Origin: Butyrivibrio sp.
Lineage (GTDB): Bacteria; Bacillota; Clostridia; Lachnospirales; Lachnospiraceae
DNA length: 64,000 bases
Direction: 5' to 3'
Assembly (NCBI GenBank): GCA_015056655.1
Contig: SVFV01000002.1
Coordinates: 123,448-187,447 of the forward strand
Under the pieces are notes generated by a model. It was not told the DNA's origin. It saw only the letters and a list, made by a program, of their open reading frames with translations, and searched no databases. Of the stretch, positions 17,699 through 26,484 are shown piece by piece; the stretch's first letter is position 1, and each line of letters opens with the position of its first letter. Made by a program: the position numbers and the translations under genes.

Positions 17699-18049
17699 AT
17701 GCACGAGTTAAGCTATATATTGGACATAATTTCCTCTGTTCAGGACGTTAAGGAAAAAGAGCATTTAGAGAAGATAAAAGAGATCTACGTAAATGTAGGA
17801 AAAATGAGCGGTGTAGTGCCATTTTACCTGGATAAATATTTTCAGGAAGCAAAGAAAAATACATTTCTAGAAAATACAGAGTTATATATAGAAGAAAAAG
17901 AAGTTGTAATTGAATGTGAAGGATGTGGAGAAAAATATACTCCAAGTAAAGAGCAAAAATATAGATGTCCAATCTGTGGAGAAAGAAAAGGAAAATTATT
18001 ACAGGGAAAAGGCATTACTATAGAAAATATAGTTGTAGAAGATGAATAG
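17699..18049 (+). CDS. hypA: Hydrogenase nickel-insertion protein HypA
   Basis: 116 aa, normal HypA length. The N-terminal Met-His-Glu-Leu supplies the nickel ligand His2. Two Cys pairs (Cys73/Cys76 and Cys90/Cys93 in Cys-Pro-Ile-Cys-Gly) form the structural zinc site. It delivers nickel to [NiFe]-hydrogenase with HypB, and sometimes to urease. No hypB-F or hydrogenase gene is nearby. The gene is very A-rich and stands alone inside the AT-rich repeat zone. The start is chosen for the obligatory Met-His-Glu, with AGGA 8 nt before it; the frame is open to 17651 without a better site. Confidence 0.9.
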   Translation: MHELSYILDIISSVQDVKEKEHLEKIKEIYVNVGKMSGVVPFYLDKYFQEAKKNTFLENTELYIEEKEVVIECEGCGEKYTPSKEQKYRCPICGERKGKLLQGKGITIENIVVEDE

Positions 18050-18057
18050 ATATATTG

Positions 18058-18155
18058 ATAATACAACATCAAAGGATAATGATGTCATGATGTATTGATA
18101 TATAACATGATATATAATTTGATATATTGATGTAAAGGCATCATGATGTTAAAAT
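18058..18155. repeat. Continuation of the ACATCA/TGATGT repeats beyond hypA
   Basis: Dense repeats with palindromic ATGATGTCATGATGT and GCATCATGATGTT. They are of the same family as the zone at 15960-17640, which shows that hypA sits inside it. Confidence 0.65.
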
Positions 18156-18326
18156 TTAGAAATATTTATTAAATGCAACGAAAATTTATCAATTTTTAAT
18201 TGTTTGAGTGTTGATAGGACGTGTTTTTTTCAAAATTTATGATAAAATAGAAATTGAATTTAAGAGATATGCCGGAGATACAAAAATAATAATCCTTTTC
18301 CGGAATAGAAAATATGGAGGTTTGAA

Positions 18327-18689
18327 ATGGCTAAGAGAATACTCATTACAGACGATGCCGCTTTTATGCGCATGATGTTGAAAGACATACTGACAAAGGG
18401 CGGTTATGAGATTGCTGGAGAGGCCGAAAACGGTAAGATAGCAATTGACAAGTATAACGAACTTAAGCCTGATCTTGTAACTCTTGATATTACCATGCCG
18501 GAACTTGACGGTATCGGTGCTCTTAAGGGAATCAAAGCAGCAGATCCTAATGCATGCTGCATTATGTGTTCTGCAATGGGTCAGCAAGCTATGGTTATTG
18601 AGTCAATTCAGGCCGGAGCCAAAGATTTCATAGTAAAGCCGTTCCAGGCAGACCGTGTTTTGGAAGCTGTTAAGAAAGCAATCGGCTAA
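18327..18689 (+). CDS. cheY: CheY-type single-domain response regulator
   Basis: 120 aa receiver domain only. The acidic pocket is Asp9-Asp10, the phosphorylated Asp54 lies in Thr-Leu-Asp-Ile-Thr-Met-Pro, and the conserved Lys is in Phe-Ile-Val-Lys-Pro-Phe. It matches the CheY of firmicute chemotaxis rather than Spo0F. A GGAGG site precedes the start by 6 nt and a strong terminator follows. No other che gene adjoins, but a soluble chemoreceptor lies at 24585-25541. Confidence 0.9.
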   Translation: MAKRILITDDAAFMRMMLKDILTKGGYEIAGEAENGKIAIDKYNELKPDLVTLDITMPELDGIGALKGIKAADPNACCIMCSAMGQQAMVIESIQAGAKDFIVKPFQADRVLEAVKKAIG

Positions 18690-18706
18690 GCTAATTTATG
18701 AGGGTC

Positions 18707-18742
18707 ATACGTCGGGCATTTTTGTGCTCGGCGTATTTTTTA
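18707..18742 (+). terminator. Terminator of cheY
   Basis: A 12-bp stem with two wobble positions, 6-nt loop and TTTTTT tail. Confidence 0.85.
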
Positions 18743-18798
18743 TGAAATAATATAATAATACAAATAGTTGAGTGTAGCAGTAAATAAAAGTCCAATAT

Positions 18799-18812
18799 TT
18801 AGTAGAAAAAAG
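18799..18812 (-). repeat. Iteron-core match, minus orientation
   Basis: The minus strand reads CTTTTTTCTACTAA, which shares TTTTTTCTACTAA with the origin iteron at about 14335. It is a short match and weaker than the copies at 11197 and 19096. Confidence 0.4.
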
Positions 18813-18859
18813 TTTTTTATCAGAAATGGCTTAACTAAGCCATTTGCGATGAAGAATAA

Positions 18860-19064
18860 AATAGATCAAGTATTTGGTGCTAAATATTTCGATACATACT
18901 CCGATATATAGATTAGCAACGGAAAGCACCTGTTTCCATGGATGGGAAACACATGGAAACAGGATTTTTTTGCCCTTTTTTTAGGGTCGTTGCAGTGATC
19001 AAAGGATGGATCGCAAGCTTGATAACCATATAGAAAACTGCCAGGCTGCCCCCTGGCAGTTTTC
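18860..19064 (+). other. Intergenic region with two tandem terminator-like hairpins
   Basis: Between cheY and metF. Hairpin one is a 12-bp perfect stem (18929-18940/18952-18963) followed by seven T residues. A CCCT/AGGG mini-hairpin and a TTGC...GATC/GATC...GCAA stem (about 18990-19014) follow. Hairpin three is a 10-bp stem (19036-19045/19052-19061) ending in TTTTC. No coding frame is convincing here. A small RNA or a metF leader with attenuators are both possible; I could not match it to a known riboswitch. Confidence 0.45.
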
Positions 19065-19095
19065 ACGTTTAAAAGAAGAAGATAATAAAAAAGTC

Positions 19096-19118
19096 AAACT
19101 TAGTAGAAATTGGGTACG
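19096..19118 (-). repeat. Iteron-like sequence in inverse orientation upstream of metF
   Basis: The minus strand reads TACCC, then TTTCTACTAAGTTT, a close match to the origin consensus. It stands about 50 nt before the likely metF -35 region. Rep binding here is a prediction. Confidence 0.55.
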
Positions 19119-19167
19119 TAATTAAAAGGGAAAAAAATAAAAAACGACAATAATAGTGCGGTATTTG

Positions 19168-19195
19168 TTGGTTTTATGGAGATTTATGGTACAAT
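19168..19195 (+). promoter_or_regulatory. Promoter of metF
   Basis: TACAAT at 19190-19195 with an extended TGG in front and TTGGTT 16 nt upstream. It is 28 nt before the start codon. Confidence 0.55.
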
Positions 19196-19222
19196 ATCAG
19201 AAATGAAAAAATGGAGGCAGAA

Positions 19223-20089
19223 ATGGGAAGTGTAAAAGATTTATATGGAAAAGGCAGAGTCGTTTTATCCTGTGAAATATATCCCCCAAAAAAAGAAGAT
19301 GAATTTTTAAATATCCACGCAAAGCTCGATAGACTTGCAGAAATTGGACCTGATTTTGTAAGTATTACATACGGTGCAGGTGGATCTAATGCGGGAAAGG
19401 CTATAGATATAGCAGATTATGCAAAAAATAAAGCCGGATTAGAGGTTGTTTCTCATATTACCAGCGTTGGTTTTAGCAGAGCGGATCTTACAGAAGGTCT
19501 TAGAAAATTCCAGGAAATTGGAGTAGAAAATGTTCTTGCTCTTAGAGGTGACAGACCGCAGACTATGTCAGATGAACAGTTCAATTCCAGAGATTTTCAG
19601 CATGCCAGTGATATGGCAAGCTTTATAACCGAGAATAACATGGGATTTACTGTTCTTGGAGCATGTTATCCCCACAGACATCCTGAAGCATTAAATGATG
19701 AAATTGACCTTGAAAACACAGTAACAAAGGTAAATTCCGGATGTCAGGTGCTTATTTCACAGCTATTTTTTGAAAATGATTATTTTCTTAGATTAGTGGA
19801 TAATCTTCGTAAAAAAGGTGTTACAGCACCGGTATCAGCAGGAATTATGCCTATAACAAGCGCAAAACAGCTCGGAACAACAGTTACATTATCAGGTACA
19901 ACAGTTCCTGAAGAGCTTGCTTCAATTATTTCCAAGCATGGAGATAATCCTGAAGAGATGAGAAAATATGGAATAGAATATGCGATAAAGCAGTCAAGAG
20001 AATTGATAGAAAAGGGTGCTGATGGAATACATCTTTATATCATGAATAAACCCGAGCTTGCGGCGACAATTTACGACGCAATTAAATAA
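19223..20089 (+). CDS. metF: 5,10-methylenetetrahydrofolate reductase
   Basis: 288 aa FAD enzyme that makes 5-methyltetrahydrofolate for methionine synthesis. The N-terminus has Leu-Ser-Cys-Glu-Ile-Tyr-Pro-Pro-Lys (catalytic Glu), Ser-Ile-Thr-Tyr-Gly-Ala-Gly-Gly, and Asn-Val-Leu-Ala-Leu-Arg-Gly-Asp, the MTHFR barrel signatures. The ATG at 19223 is preceded by GGAGG at 5 nt; the ATG at 19211 includes that site. Its product is the methyl donor for cobalamin-dependent MetH, a metabolic link to the B12 locus 10 kb away. It appears monocistronic. Confidence 0.93.
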   Translation: MGSVKDLYGKGRVVLSCEIYPPKKEDEFLNIHAKLDRLAEIGPDFVSITYGAGGSNAGKAIDIADYAKNKAGLEVVSHITSVGFSRADLTEGLRKFQEIGVENVLALRGDRPQTMSDEQFNSRDFQHASDMASFITENNMGFTVLGACYPHRHPEALNDEIDLENTVTKVNSGCQVLISQLFFENDYFLRLVDNLRKKGVTAPVSAGIMPITSAKQLGTTVTLSGTTVPEELASIISKHGDNPEEMRKYGIEYAIKQSRELIEKGADGIHLYIMNKPELAATIYDAIK

Positions 20090-20220
20090 ATTAATTCGAG
20101 ACATAACTCTGTAATAGCAGGCGTTATTATGGGTAAATCACTTTAATAATTCACCGCATATATGTGGTAAAAATATAAATGCATGAATTAAATTTGTTTT
20201 AAGGAAGAGGTAAGAAAGAA

Positions 20221-21900
20221 ATGAAGTTTTCAGAAATGCCATATAAGCGTATTGATATGGCGGAGGTTAAGAGCTTTTTCGAAAAGCTTATTGAAGATAG
20301 CAAAAATGCGAAAAGTGGCGAAGAACAGTTCGCTTTGCACAAGAAATTTTACGAATATCTTGGCGATCTTCGCACAACAATAACAATTGGTGTGTTTAGA
20401 CACAACGTAGATACTACTGAGGAATTCTACGCAAAAGAGAACGATTATATTGATGAAATTTATCCTACAATTTCTCAGTATACAAATGACTATACAAAGG
20501 TTCTTTATAATTCTCCTTATAGAGATTACCTGGAAGAGAAGATTGGTAAGGTTGCATTTAAGAACATGGAGCTTTCCATGAAGTCAATCGATGAGAAGAT
20601 CCTTCCTCTTATGCAGGAGGAAAATGCACTCATTTCCAAGTATGACAAGGTTATCGCTTCTGCAAAGATTCCATTTGATGGAGAAGAGTATAATATCTCC
20701 CTTCTGAGAAAGGTTCTTACAAGCTCAGACAGAGATACCAGAAAACGTGCATGGAAGGCCCTTAGTGACTATTTCCTTTCAGTTACTGATGAAATAGATG
20801 ACATTTATGATAAGCTCGTTAAAAACCGTACACAGCAGGCTAAAGAGCTTGGCTATGACAACTATATTGAGCTTGGTTATAACAGAATGACCAGAAATTC
20901 TTACAGAAGAAAAGAAGTTGAGAATTTCAGAAAGCAGATCAAGGAGTCATTTGTTCCTTTCGTTTCAAAAATTCAGGAAAAGAGAAAGGCTCAGATCGAG
21001 GTAGATGAGCTTAAATACTACGATAACGATATGTTCTTTAAGAATGGCAATCCTGAGCCTATAGGAACACCTGAAGACATCATGAATGCCGGCCTTGAGA
21101 TGTATAAGGAGCTTTCACCAGAGACAGCTGAGTTCTTTGACTTCATGATAAAAAATGAACTGTTTGATGTTCTTGGAAGAAAGACAAAGAAGGCAGGCGG
21201 TTACATGGATTTTCTGCCTAAGTACAAGGCCCCCATTATTTTCGCTAACTTCAATGGGACAAGCGGAGACGTAGACGTTATTACACATGAGTGCGGACAT
21301 GCATTCCAGGGTTATCTTACAAGAGATGAAGAGATCATGGAGCACAATGATCTTACTATGGAAACAGCAGAGATTCATTCCATGTCCATGGAATACTTCA
21401 CATATGGCTGGATGGATAAGTTCTTTGGAGACAGATCAGAGGACTACCTCAAGATGCATATTCAGGATTCAGTTACTTTCATTCCTTATGGATGTATGGT
21501 TGATGAATTCCAGCACATTGTATATGAGAAGCCGGAGATGACACCTGCAGAAAGAAAGCAGGTATGGAAGGAACTTGAGAAGACTTACAGACCTTGGCTT
21601 GACTTCGATAACGATCCATTCTTTGATGAAGGTGGCTTCTGGCAGAAACAGGGACATATTTTCTGGAATCCTTTCTACTACATTGATTATGTTCTTGCCA
21701 GCGTAGTAGCAATGCAGTTTAAAGTATGGATGGATAAAGACTTTAAGGATGCCTGGAATCATTATCTTGAGCTTTGCAGACTTTCAGTAAGCGATTTCTA
21801 TGAGAATGAGCTTGATGAAGTTGGACTTAAGAGTCCTTTCAGAGATGGTACAATTGATTATCTTGTTAAAGAGATGGAATCAAAGGTGTTTGATAAATAA
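20221..21900 (+). CDS. pepF: M3-family oligoendopeptidase (PepF-like)
   Basis: 559 aa zinc metallopeptidase. The catalytic motif His356-Glu-Cys-Gly-His360 is followed by Glu384-type residues in Thr-Ala-Glu-Ile-His-Ser-Met-Ser-Met-Glu. It has no signal peptide, so it acts in the cytoplasm on short peptides. The length fits the PepF/M3B group, which is shorter than thimet oligopeptidase. Leader AAGAGG lies 10 nt before the ATG. It stands 38 nt before the NSS transporter gene, with which it may be co-transcribed; a shared role in amino acid supply is a guess. Confidence 0.92.
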   Translation: MKFSEMPYKRIDMAEVKSFFEKLIEDSKNAKSGEEQFALHKKFYEYLGDLRTTITIGVFRHNVDTTEEFYAKENDYIDEIYPTISQYTNDYTKVLYNSPYRDYLEEKIGKVAFKNMELSMKSIDEKILPLMQEENALISKYDKVIASAKIPFDGEEYNISLLRKVLTSSDRDTRKRAWKALSDYFLSVTDEIDDIYDKLVKNRTQQAKELGYDNYIELGYNRMTRNSYRRKEVENFRKQIKESFVPFVSKIQEKRKAQIEVDELKYYDNDMFFKNGNPEPIGTPEDIMNAGLEMYKELSPETAEFFDFMIKNELFDVLGRKTKKAGGYMDFLPKYKAPIIFANFNGTSGDVDVITHECGHAFQGYLTRDEEIMEHNDLTMETAEIHSMSMEYFTYGWMDKFFGDRSEDYLKMHIQDSVTFIPYGCMVDEFQHIVYEKPEMTPAERKQVWKELEKTYRPWLDFDNDPFFDEGGFWQKQGHIFWNPFYYIDYVLASVVAMQFKVWMDKDFKDAWNHYLELCRLSVSDFYENELDEVGLKSPFRDGTIDYLVKEMESKVFDK

Positions 21901-21937
21901 TAACACGTGTATTTTATGAGAGGTTTAGAAAAGTAGT

Positions 21938-23296
21938 ATGGAAAAAAAGAGAGAGGGGTTTGGAAGCCGCCTTGGCTTCATACTTGTTAGTGCAGGATGT
22001 GCAATAGGAATTGGTAATGTATGGAAGTTTCCTTATGTTGCAGGACAGAACGGTGGCGCTATATTCGTTCTGTTTTACCTGTTGTTCCTTGTAATAATGG
22101 GAATTCCGGTACTCACAATGGAACTTGCTATAGGAAGAGCCAGTAGGAAAACTATTATCAAGGCGTACAAGAAGCTTGAGCCTGAGGGTAGTAAGTGGCA
22201 TTTGCATGGCTGGGTATGCCTTGCCGGATGCTATCTTCTTATGATGTATTACACAACTGTGGCAGGCTGGATGGTGGCATATTTCTGGAAGTTTTTAACC
22301 GGTGCATTTAATAATGTGGATGGAGACCAGATAGCTACGATATTTACAGACATGCTTGCGGATCCGGTAGAAATGACTACATTTATGTTTATAGTAGTTA
22401 TAGCAGGATTCCTTGTACTTAGTTTTGGTGTTCAGAATGGTCTTGAGAGAGCAAATAAGATCATGATGATAGGTCTTCTGGCACTGATTATGATACTTGC
22501 TGTAAACAGTGTTACACTGCCTAATGCGGTAAAGGGTATAAGCTTTTACCTTCTTCCTAATATCGATAATGTAAGACATGTAGGTATTGGGAAAGTGATA
22601 ACGGCTGCTATGAATCAGGCATTCTTTACACTAAGCCTGGGAATTGCAGCAATGGAGATATTTGGAAGCTACATTTCAAAGGAGCATACACTTCGCGGTG
22701 AAGCAATCAAGATTACTGCACTTGATACTTTTGTGGCATTTATGGCAGGTCTTATTGTGTTCCCTGCATGCTTTAGCTTTGATGTTCAGCCTGATCAGGG
22801 TCCATCTTTGATTTTCATTATTCTGCCAAACGTATTTACACATATGGCAGGAGGAAGAATCTGGGGAACTCTGTTCTTCCTGTTTATGACATTTGCCAGC
22901 TTTTCAACTGTTACAGCGGTTTTTGAGAACCTTGTAGGATCCGCTATGGACAACTTTAAATGGGATAGAACAAAGGCTGTTGTAATCAATTGTATTTTCA
23001 TGCTGGTAGCAAGTATGCCATGTCTTCTTGGATATAATGTACTGTCAAATGTACATCTTATTGGAGGACGAGACATTCTTGATAGTGAAGATTTCATAGT
23101 AAGCAACCTGATGCTTCCTATAGGATCTCTTATTTTCCTGCTTTTCTGTGTAACAAAGTATGGTTGGGGAGCTGATAAGTTCTTTGGAGAGATAAACACT
23201 GGTGAAGGCAGACAGAGTAGTACTAAGCTGCTACCATATTACAGATTTGTTTTACCTGTACTGATATTGATCATCTTAATTACAGGACTTATCTGA
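21938..23296 (+). CDS. Sodium-dependent amino-acid transporter (NSS/SNF family)
   Basis: 452 aa with about eleven to twelve membrane helices. TM1 has the unwound Na+ site Gly-Cys-Ala-Ile-Gly-Ile-Gly-Asn-Val-Trp-Lys-Phe-Pro-Tyr, the diagnostic NSS signature, after Phe-Gly-Ser-Arg-Leu-Gly. Bacterial members carry Leu, Trp, Tyr or other amino acids with Na+. The substrate is not evident. The ribosome site is weak. A good terminator follows. Confidence 0.92.
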   Translation: MEKKREGFGSRLGFILVSAGCAIGIGNVWKFPYVAGQNGGAIFVLFYLLFLVIMGIPVLTMELAIGRASRKTIIKAYKKLEPEGSKWHLHGWVCLAGCYLLMMYYTTVAGWMVAYFWKFLTGAFNNVDGDQIATIFTDMLADPVEMTTFMFIVVIAGFLVLSFGVQNGLERANKIMMIGLLALIMILAVNSVTLPNAVKGISFYLLPNIDNVRHVGIGKVITAAMNQAFFTLSLGIAAMEIFGSYISKEHTLRGEAIKITALDTFVAFMAGLIVFPACFSFDVQPDQGPSLIFIILPNVFTHMAGGRIWGTLFFLFMTFASFSTVTAVFENLVGSAMDNFKWDRTKAVVINCIFMLVASMPCLLGYNVLSNVHLIGGRDILDSEDFIVSNLMLPIGSLIFLLFCVTKYGWGADKFFGEINTGEGRQSSTKLLPYYRFVLPVLILIILITGLI

Positions 23297-23321
23297 TAGG
23301 CAATCAATATATAAGTTAATA

Positions 23322-23383
23322 AGTGGAAGAAATGGCATCACTAATCCAGATGGATTAAATTACTATTTCTTCCACTATTTTTT
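23322..23383 (+). terminator. Terminator after the NSS transporter
   Basis: A 12-bp perfect stem (23322-23333/23365-23376) with a 31-nt loop that holds a small second hairpin (AATCCAGATGGATT), followed by a T8 tract. Confidence 0.75.
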
Positions 23384-23514
23384 TGCGAAAATTTGTTTAT
23401 TAAAACTTAATACTTTTTTTAACAAAATGTAGTATTTGAGCCATTGTGAGGCGTTATATCGGATGATATCATTGATGTTAGAACACTGTGACTTTCTGTA
23501 AAGGAGTATGTCCT

Positions 23515-24570
23515 ATGAAAATGTTTTATGGAAAAGCTGCATCAGGAAATCCTCAGGATGCAGTTCGTGGATTATCATCCCCTAAACTCATTATCTTTAC
23601 CAGTACATCTGACTTTTTTGATAAATCAGTGGAATTCATAGAAAAAACCTATCCTGGCGTACCCAGCATCGGCTGTGTCGGAATGGGATATGATTCATCA
23701 ATATTAGAGAGCGGAGTCAGCGTAACAGCCTTTACAGAGGGTGTAAAGGTTGCTGTTGGCGTTATGGAAGACGTTTCAACCAAACCTGCTCGTAACATTT
23801 TCAGGCTTGAGAAGGATATTGAGACAGTGAAGCCAGGAAAGGAAAACACAGTAATAATTGATTTTTGTACAGGAAATGATGCAGCAGTTCTGACGACCCT
23901 TAGAACCATTGTAGAAAAGCATAATCTTCAGGTTATGGGTGCAACAGCTGATGAGAGCAAGGTTTCCTTAAATGGCATTATCTACAATGACGCAATGGTC
24001 TATGCCGTTGTTAAAAACGAAGGCGGAAAGGTTAAGACCTATAAAGAGAACATTTATGAGCCCAAGGATAATATGCAGCTTATCGCGTCAAAGACTGATA
24101 AAGCAAAGTATTATCTGGGTGAACTTAACGGAAGACCTGCAAAGCAGGTATATATGGAGCTCACAGGAGTTGCAGAGAAGGATATCGTTAACCAGACCTT
24201 CCAGAACCCTTTTGGAAAGATGATTGGTAAGGATGTTTGTATTGTATCCATCAAGGATGTGGTTGGAAGCGGACTTGTATGCTACAGACAGACAAATGAC
24301 TCAGATATCCTGACACTTCTTGAGATGAGAGATCCCATGGAGGTCGCACAGGCAACAGTTAACAAGATTAAGAGCGATTTTTCAAAGGTATCCGGTATTT
24401 ATTCAGTAAATTGTATATTCAGATATCTTGTTCTAAAAGACAGAGGCGAGCTCAACAGCTATCTTGGTAAAATAGCATCAATTGGACCTTCCTGTGGCCT
24501 TATAGGCTTTGGAGAGCATTACAACACGCAGTTTGTTAACCAGACAATGACATGTGTCGTATTTGAATAA
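23515..24570 (+). CDS. FIST-domain sensory protein
   Basis: 351 aa, no membrane segment. Residues about 20-190 match FIST_N ([21 protein letters not shown]) and 200-345 match FIST_C. The end has [15 protein letters not shown]. FIST domains are thought to bind small ligands such as amino acids and occur with chemotaxis or kinase modules. The next gene, 14 nt downstream, is a soluble chemoreceptor, so the pair probably forms a two-protein sensor. The start has AAGGAG 8 nt upstream. Confidence 0.85.
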   Translation: MKMFYGKAASGNPQDAVRGLSSPKLIIFTSTSDFFDKSVEFIEKTYPGVPSIGCVGMGYDSSILESGVSVTAFTEGVKVAVGVMEDVSTKPARNIFRLEKDIETVKPGKENTVIIDFCTGNDAAVLTTLRTIVEKHNLQVMGATADESKVSLNGIIYNDAMVYAVVKNEGGKVKTYKENIYEPKDNMQLIASKTDKAKYYLGELNGRPAKQVYMELTGVAEKDIVNQTFQNPFGKMIGKDVCIVSIKDVVGSGLVCYRQTNDSDILTLLEMRDPMEVAQATVNKIKSDFSKVSGIYSVNCIFRYLVLKDRGELNSYLGKIASIGPSCGLIGFGEHYNTQFVNQTMTCVVFE

Positions 24571-24584
24571 GGGAGAGGAAAAAT

Positions 24585-25541
24585 ATGCTTACGGATATTT
24601 TCAAGAAAAAACAGGAAGAAGAGATTGTGCCGGTTGCAGTAGCGCCTGCTGTGGATAAGGAGCAGAAAGAGGCTCTCGTATACATAGCTAATTCAATTAA
24701 GAGCTTCCAAAAGGAGCTTGTTCAGAATGAGGTTAACTCCCTGACAGAGATTCATGACATGGGAGAGGCAATTGGTGTTGTTATTGAAAGTAATACAGAG
24801 CTCAGAGACCAGATGGATGCATTTAATGAGATGTTCGCTGCTGTGAACGACAGTGCATCAAAATTTGAAGATGTAAAAGTAAACATCTTAAACAGCGTGG
24901 GAAACGCACAGGCTAAGGTTGGAGAGCTTAGAAACAGTTCAGCTGAAGTCAGAGAGAGCTTCGATGAGATGGCTCAGGGCTTTGAGAACTTTAAGAGCGC
25001 TGTAGATCAGGTTTCTGATTATATGAAAAAGATCATCGGTATAGCTACACAGACTAACCTTCTTGCGCTTAATGCTTCAATTGAGGCAGCCAGAGCTGGA
25101 GCAGCTGGAAAAGGCTTCGCCGTAGTTGCTACAGAGGTTAGAGAGCTCGCTGATGAGATCAAGGTTATGATCAGTCAGGTTAATGAATCAATCGATGCTG
25201 CAGGAGCAGAGAGCGATAAGCTCACAATCAGTATGCAGAATTCTATTGCAGCTATGGATAAGAGTATTCAGGAGGTTGATGCAGCTAACGAATCCTTTGA
25301 GGAGATCATTGAGAGTGCCAACGGTGCAAATGCTGTACAGCAGGAGATTACAGATACAGCTGATACAGCGGCTGATGAGCTCAACCGTATCGGAAACAGC
25401 TTTAATGATATAAACAACAAATACGATGCTCTTGTTAACCAGCTTGAAAGAGTTAACGCACTTGGAACAACGAAGAGCAGCGTATTTGAGCACATCGATA
25501 ATCTTGTTTCCCAGATTCAGCCTATTGTTAATGAGAAGTAG
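24585..25541 (+). CDS. Soluble methyl-accepting chemotaxis protein
   Basis: 318 aa with no transmembrane or HAMP segment. The conserved signalling tip lies near residues 158-190 ([22 protein letters not shown]). Coiled coil surrounds it. There is no input domain of its own: residues 1-90 are only helical. It follows the FIST protein in one transcription unit, so FIST is the likely sensor. It would control CheA in the cytoplasm. Its 3' end overlaps the convergent FRG gene by 14 nt. Confidence 0.9.
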   Translation: MLTDIFKKKQEEEIVPVAVAPAVDKEQKEALVYIANSIKSFQKELVQNEVNSLTEIHDMGEAIGVVIESNTELRDQMDAFNEMFAAVNDSASKFEDVKVNILNSVGNAQAKVGELRNSSAEVRESFDEMAQGFENFKSAVDQVSDYMKKIIGIATQTNLLALNASIEAARAGAAGKGFAVVATEVRELADEIKVMISQVNESIDAAGAESDKLTISMQNSIAAMDKSIQEVDAANESFEEIIESANGANAVQQEITDTADTAADELNRIGNSFNDINNKYDALVNQLERVNALGTTKSSVFEHIDNLVSQIQPIVNEK

Positions 25542-26343
25542 GCCCTTTGACAAAGTAATGGCGACCAAGCCATCTTGATAATCCATCTAATCCGGGATAA
25601 ACGATTCTTTCAGAGATATTCTGGTGGTCGAGCATATCACGAACTTGCCACCGAATATCTCTTTTTATGATATATTTTACGGTGTTAGAGGTCGATTTGT
25701 TCAAAAAAGCCTGAATATCATTCATATCACTTGGTATTACGGAGAAAAATGAATATTGATTGACGATTCTTACATCTACAGAAGGAGGCTCGATCATAAG
25801 CATGGAAGTAGCCCCCATGTCATTATCATATTCTTCCAGGGATTTACAGGCCTCAGCAAGCATATCAACAGAAAATACAGTGGTATTGTATTTTTCTGAT
25901 ATCTTTTTATATTTTTCAGGTAAAAGATCATGTAATTCATGGATATCAGTGCGCCAGACAGCACTATCATGCATGGACATCTCATCCATATCATTTTCAG
26001 TGACTGAAAAATGAAGGGCAATCAGAGGAGAAAAAGACCAGTCTAACAGCCTTGTGGGGAGACCATGATGCTGACCAAATATCATCTGACTCCATACAGA
26101 GCGTTCTATTGTGGGCTCTTCAAGTGCTGCATATTTAGTGAAATTCCTTAATATACTTGGCTCAAGAGCTTTGCGCAGGTCTTTGCAGTTTCTTTGAAGG
26201 CTTGTCGTCAGGGGAAATTCAGAATTAGGCTGCCCACGATATACATACAGATTACGATGTCTGTCTAAATCAGAGCGAAATTCCTGTTCGGAAACCATGT
26301 CAAAAAGGTCGTTCATGTTTGAAATCTCAATAGTTCTTATCAT
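25528..26343 (-). CDS. FRG-domain protein
   Basis: 271 aa. The FRG signature is present: Tyr-Arg-Gly-Gln (residues 35-38), [13 protein letters not shown] (91-103) and Ala-Leu-His-Phe. FRG domains are found alone, in phages and beside defence genes. Some relatives are thought to be ADP-ribosyltransferase-like, but no activity is established for this group. The ATG at 26343 is chosen with GGAG 8 nt upstream. It is a single gene between chemotaxis and cell-wall genes, with no defence partner in sight. Confidence 0.8.
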   Translation of the reverse strand: MIRTIEISNMNDLFDMVSEQEFRSDLDRHRNLYVYRGQPNSEFPLTTSLQRNCKDLRKALEPSILRNFTKYAALEEPTIERSVWSQMIFGQHHGLPTRLLDWSFSPLIALHFSVTENDMDEMSMHDSAVWRTDIHELHDLLPEKYKKISEKYNTTVFSVDMLAEACKSLEEYDNDMGATSMLMIEPPSVDVRIVNQYSFFSVIPSDMNDIQAFLNKSTSNTVKYIIKRDIRWQVRDMLDHQNISERIVYPGLDGLSRWLGRHYFVKGPTSH

Positions 26344-26418
26344 AAGCGAATCTCCATAAATGGACATGTTTGAATGTGTTTTACTCTAAATATATTTTAT
26401 CACAATTTATAATTACAT

Positions 26419-26447
26419 TTGTGATATCATCAAAAACGGATTATATT
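26419..26447 (+). promoter_or_regulatory. Promoter of the L,D-transpeptidase/manA unit
   Basis: TTGTGA, 17-nt spacer, TATATT, about 38 nt before the start codon. Confidence 0.65.
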
Positions 26448-26484
26448 ATGGGTATATTAATTTATTGCGAAAAGAGTTTTTTAT

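Noticed and set aside
18860..19064. SAM riboswitch for metF
   Set aside because: None of the conserved S-box strings is present and the hairpins precede the metF promoter.
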